A stretch of DNA of 20,984 nucleotides from an uncultured Alphaproteobacteria bacterium. GTDB taxonomy: Bacteria; Pseudomonadota; Alphaproteobacteria; RF32; CAG-239. The translations under genes were made by a program, and so were the position numbers. The stretch covers positions 1 through 20,984 of the forward strand of contig CALXWF010000133.1 of NCBI GenBank assembly GCA_944392285.1, given 5' to 3'. Of this stretch, positions 20,983-20,984 are shown piece after piece (position 1 is the stretch's first letter; the number at the start of each line of letters is the position of its first letter). The notes beneath the pieces were generated by a model that saw nothing but the letters and a program-made list of their open reading frames with translations, had not been told where the DNA came from and ran no database searches.

Positions 20983-20984
20983 AG

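Noticed and set aside
1..20984. CRISPR array, rRNA, tRNA or intact insertion sequence
   Set aside because: No regularly spaced repeats, no cloverleaf or rRNA signatures, and no transposase or integrase frame were found.

Overview
The window looks like chromosomal DNA of a moderately AT-rich alphaproteobacterium, possibly host-associated. The main taxonomic clue is the gene order pal - cpoB(ybgF) - tilS, which is typical of Alphaproteobacteria. Supporting clues are an accBC pair, a pyruvate phosphate dikinase (PPDK) with an alphaproteobacterial N-terminus, a lipid-A-type UDP-GlcNAc 3-dehydrogenase-like gene, and promoters with a strong -35 (TTGACA), a 17-bp spacer and a weak -10. I cannot name the genus.

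Layout. Positions 1-2739 (minus strand) hold a large repeat-containing surface lipoprotein, followed by the 5' part of a secreted, possibly beta-barrel protein that runs off the left edge. Neither gene has a Shine-Dalgarno site, and the lipoprotein looks Bacteroidota-like. After an AT-rich divergent spacer comes a plus-strand protein with a ten-unit, five-residue beta-helix repeat (3196-3918), its terminator, and a G-rich spacer carrying a large palindromic element. Next is ppdK (4331-7009), complete except for an in-frame TAA at codon 61 where a tyrosine is expected; a strong palindrome sits at its predicted transcription start. A membrane-anchored GH24 muramidase (7120-8169) and three unrelated orphan genes follow (8250, 9119, 9546). 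Each orphan has its own promoter and terminator, and all three share an AT-rich leader without a Shine-Dalgarno site.

Positions 10305-12826 carry pal, cpoB and tilS. Next, where ftsH is common in relatives, lies a 617-aa multi-TM protein of unknown function with a (Asp-Tyr-Asp)n loop encoded by a 9-bp tandem repeat. It converges through a bidirectional terminator on accC and accB (minus). Divergent from accB is a single-domain EamA/DMT transporter. It ends 7 bp from truA, which overlaps a Gfo/Idh/MocA dehydrogenase (GnnA-like) upstream of it. Divergent from that is a 589-aa lipoprotein that appears to combine a TolC/OEP-like helical body with a C-terminal SPOR domain.

Theme. Much of the window concerns the cell envelope: Pal and CpoB link the outer membrane to peptidoglycan, the muramidase cuts glycan, the SPOR lipoprotein should bind septal glycan, accBC supplies malonyl-CoA for lipids, and the dehydrogenase may feed lipid A precursor synthesis. 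Genes of recognised function mostly have clear Shine-Dalgarno sites, whereas most orphan or accessory genes do not. This suggests two translation-initiation classes or different origins.
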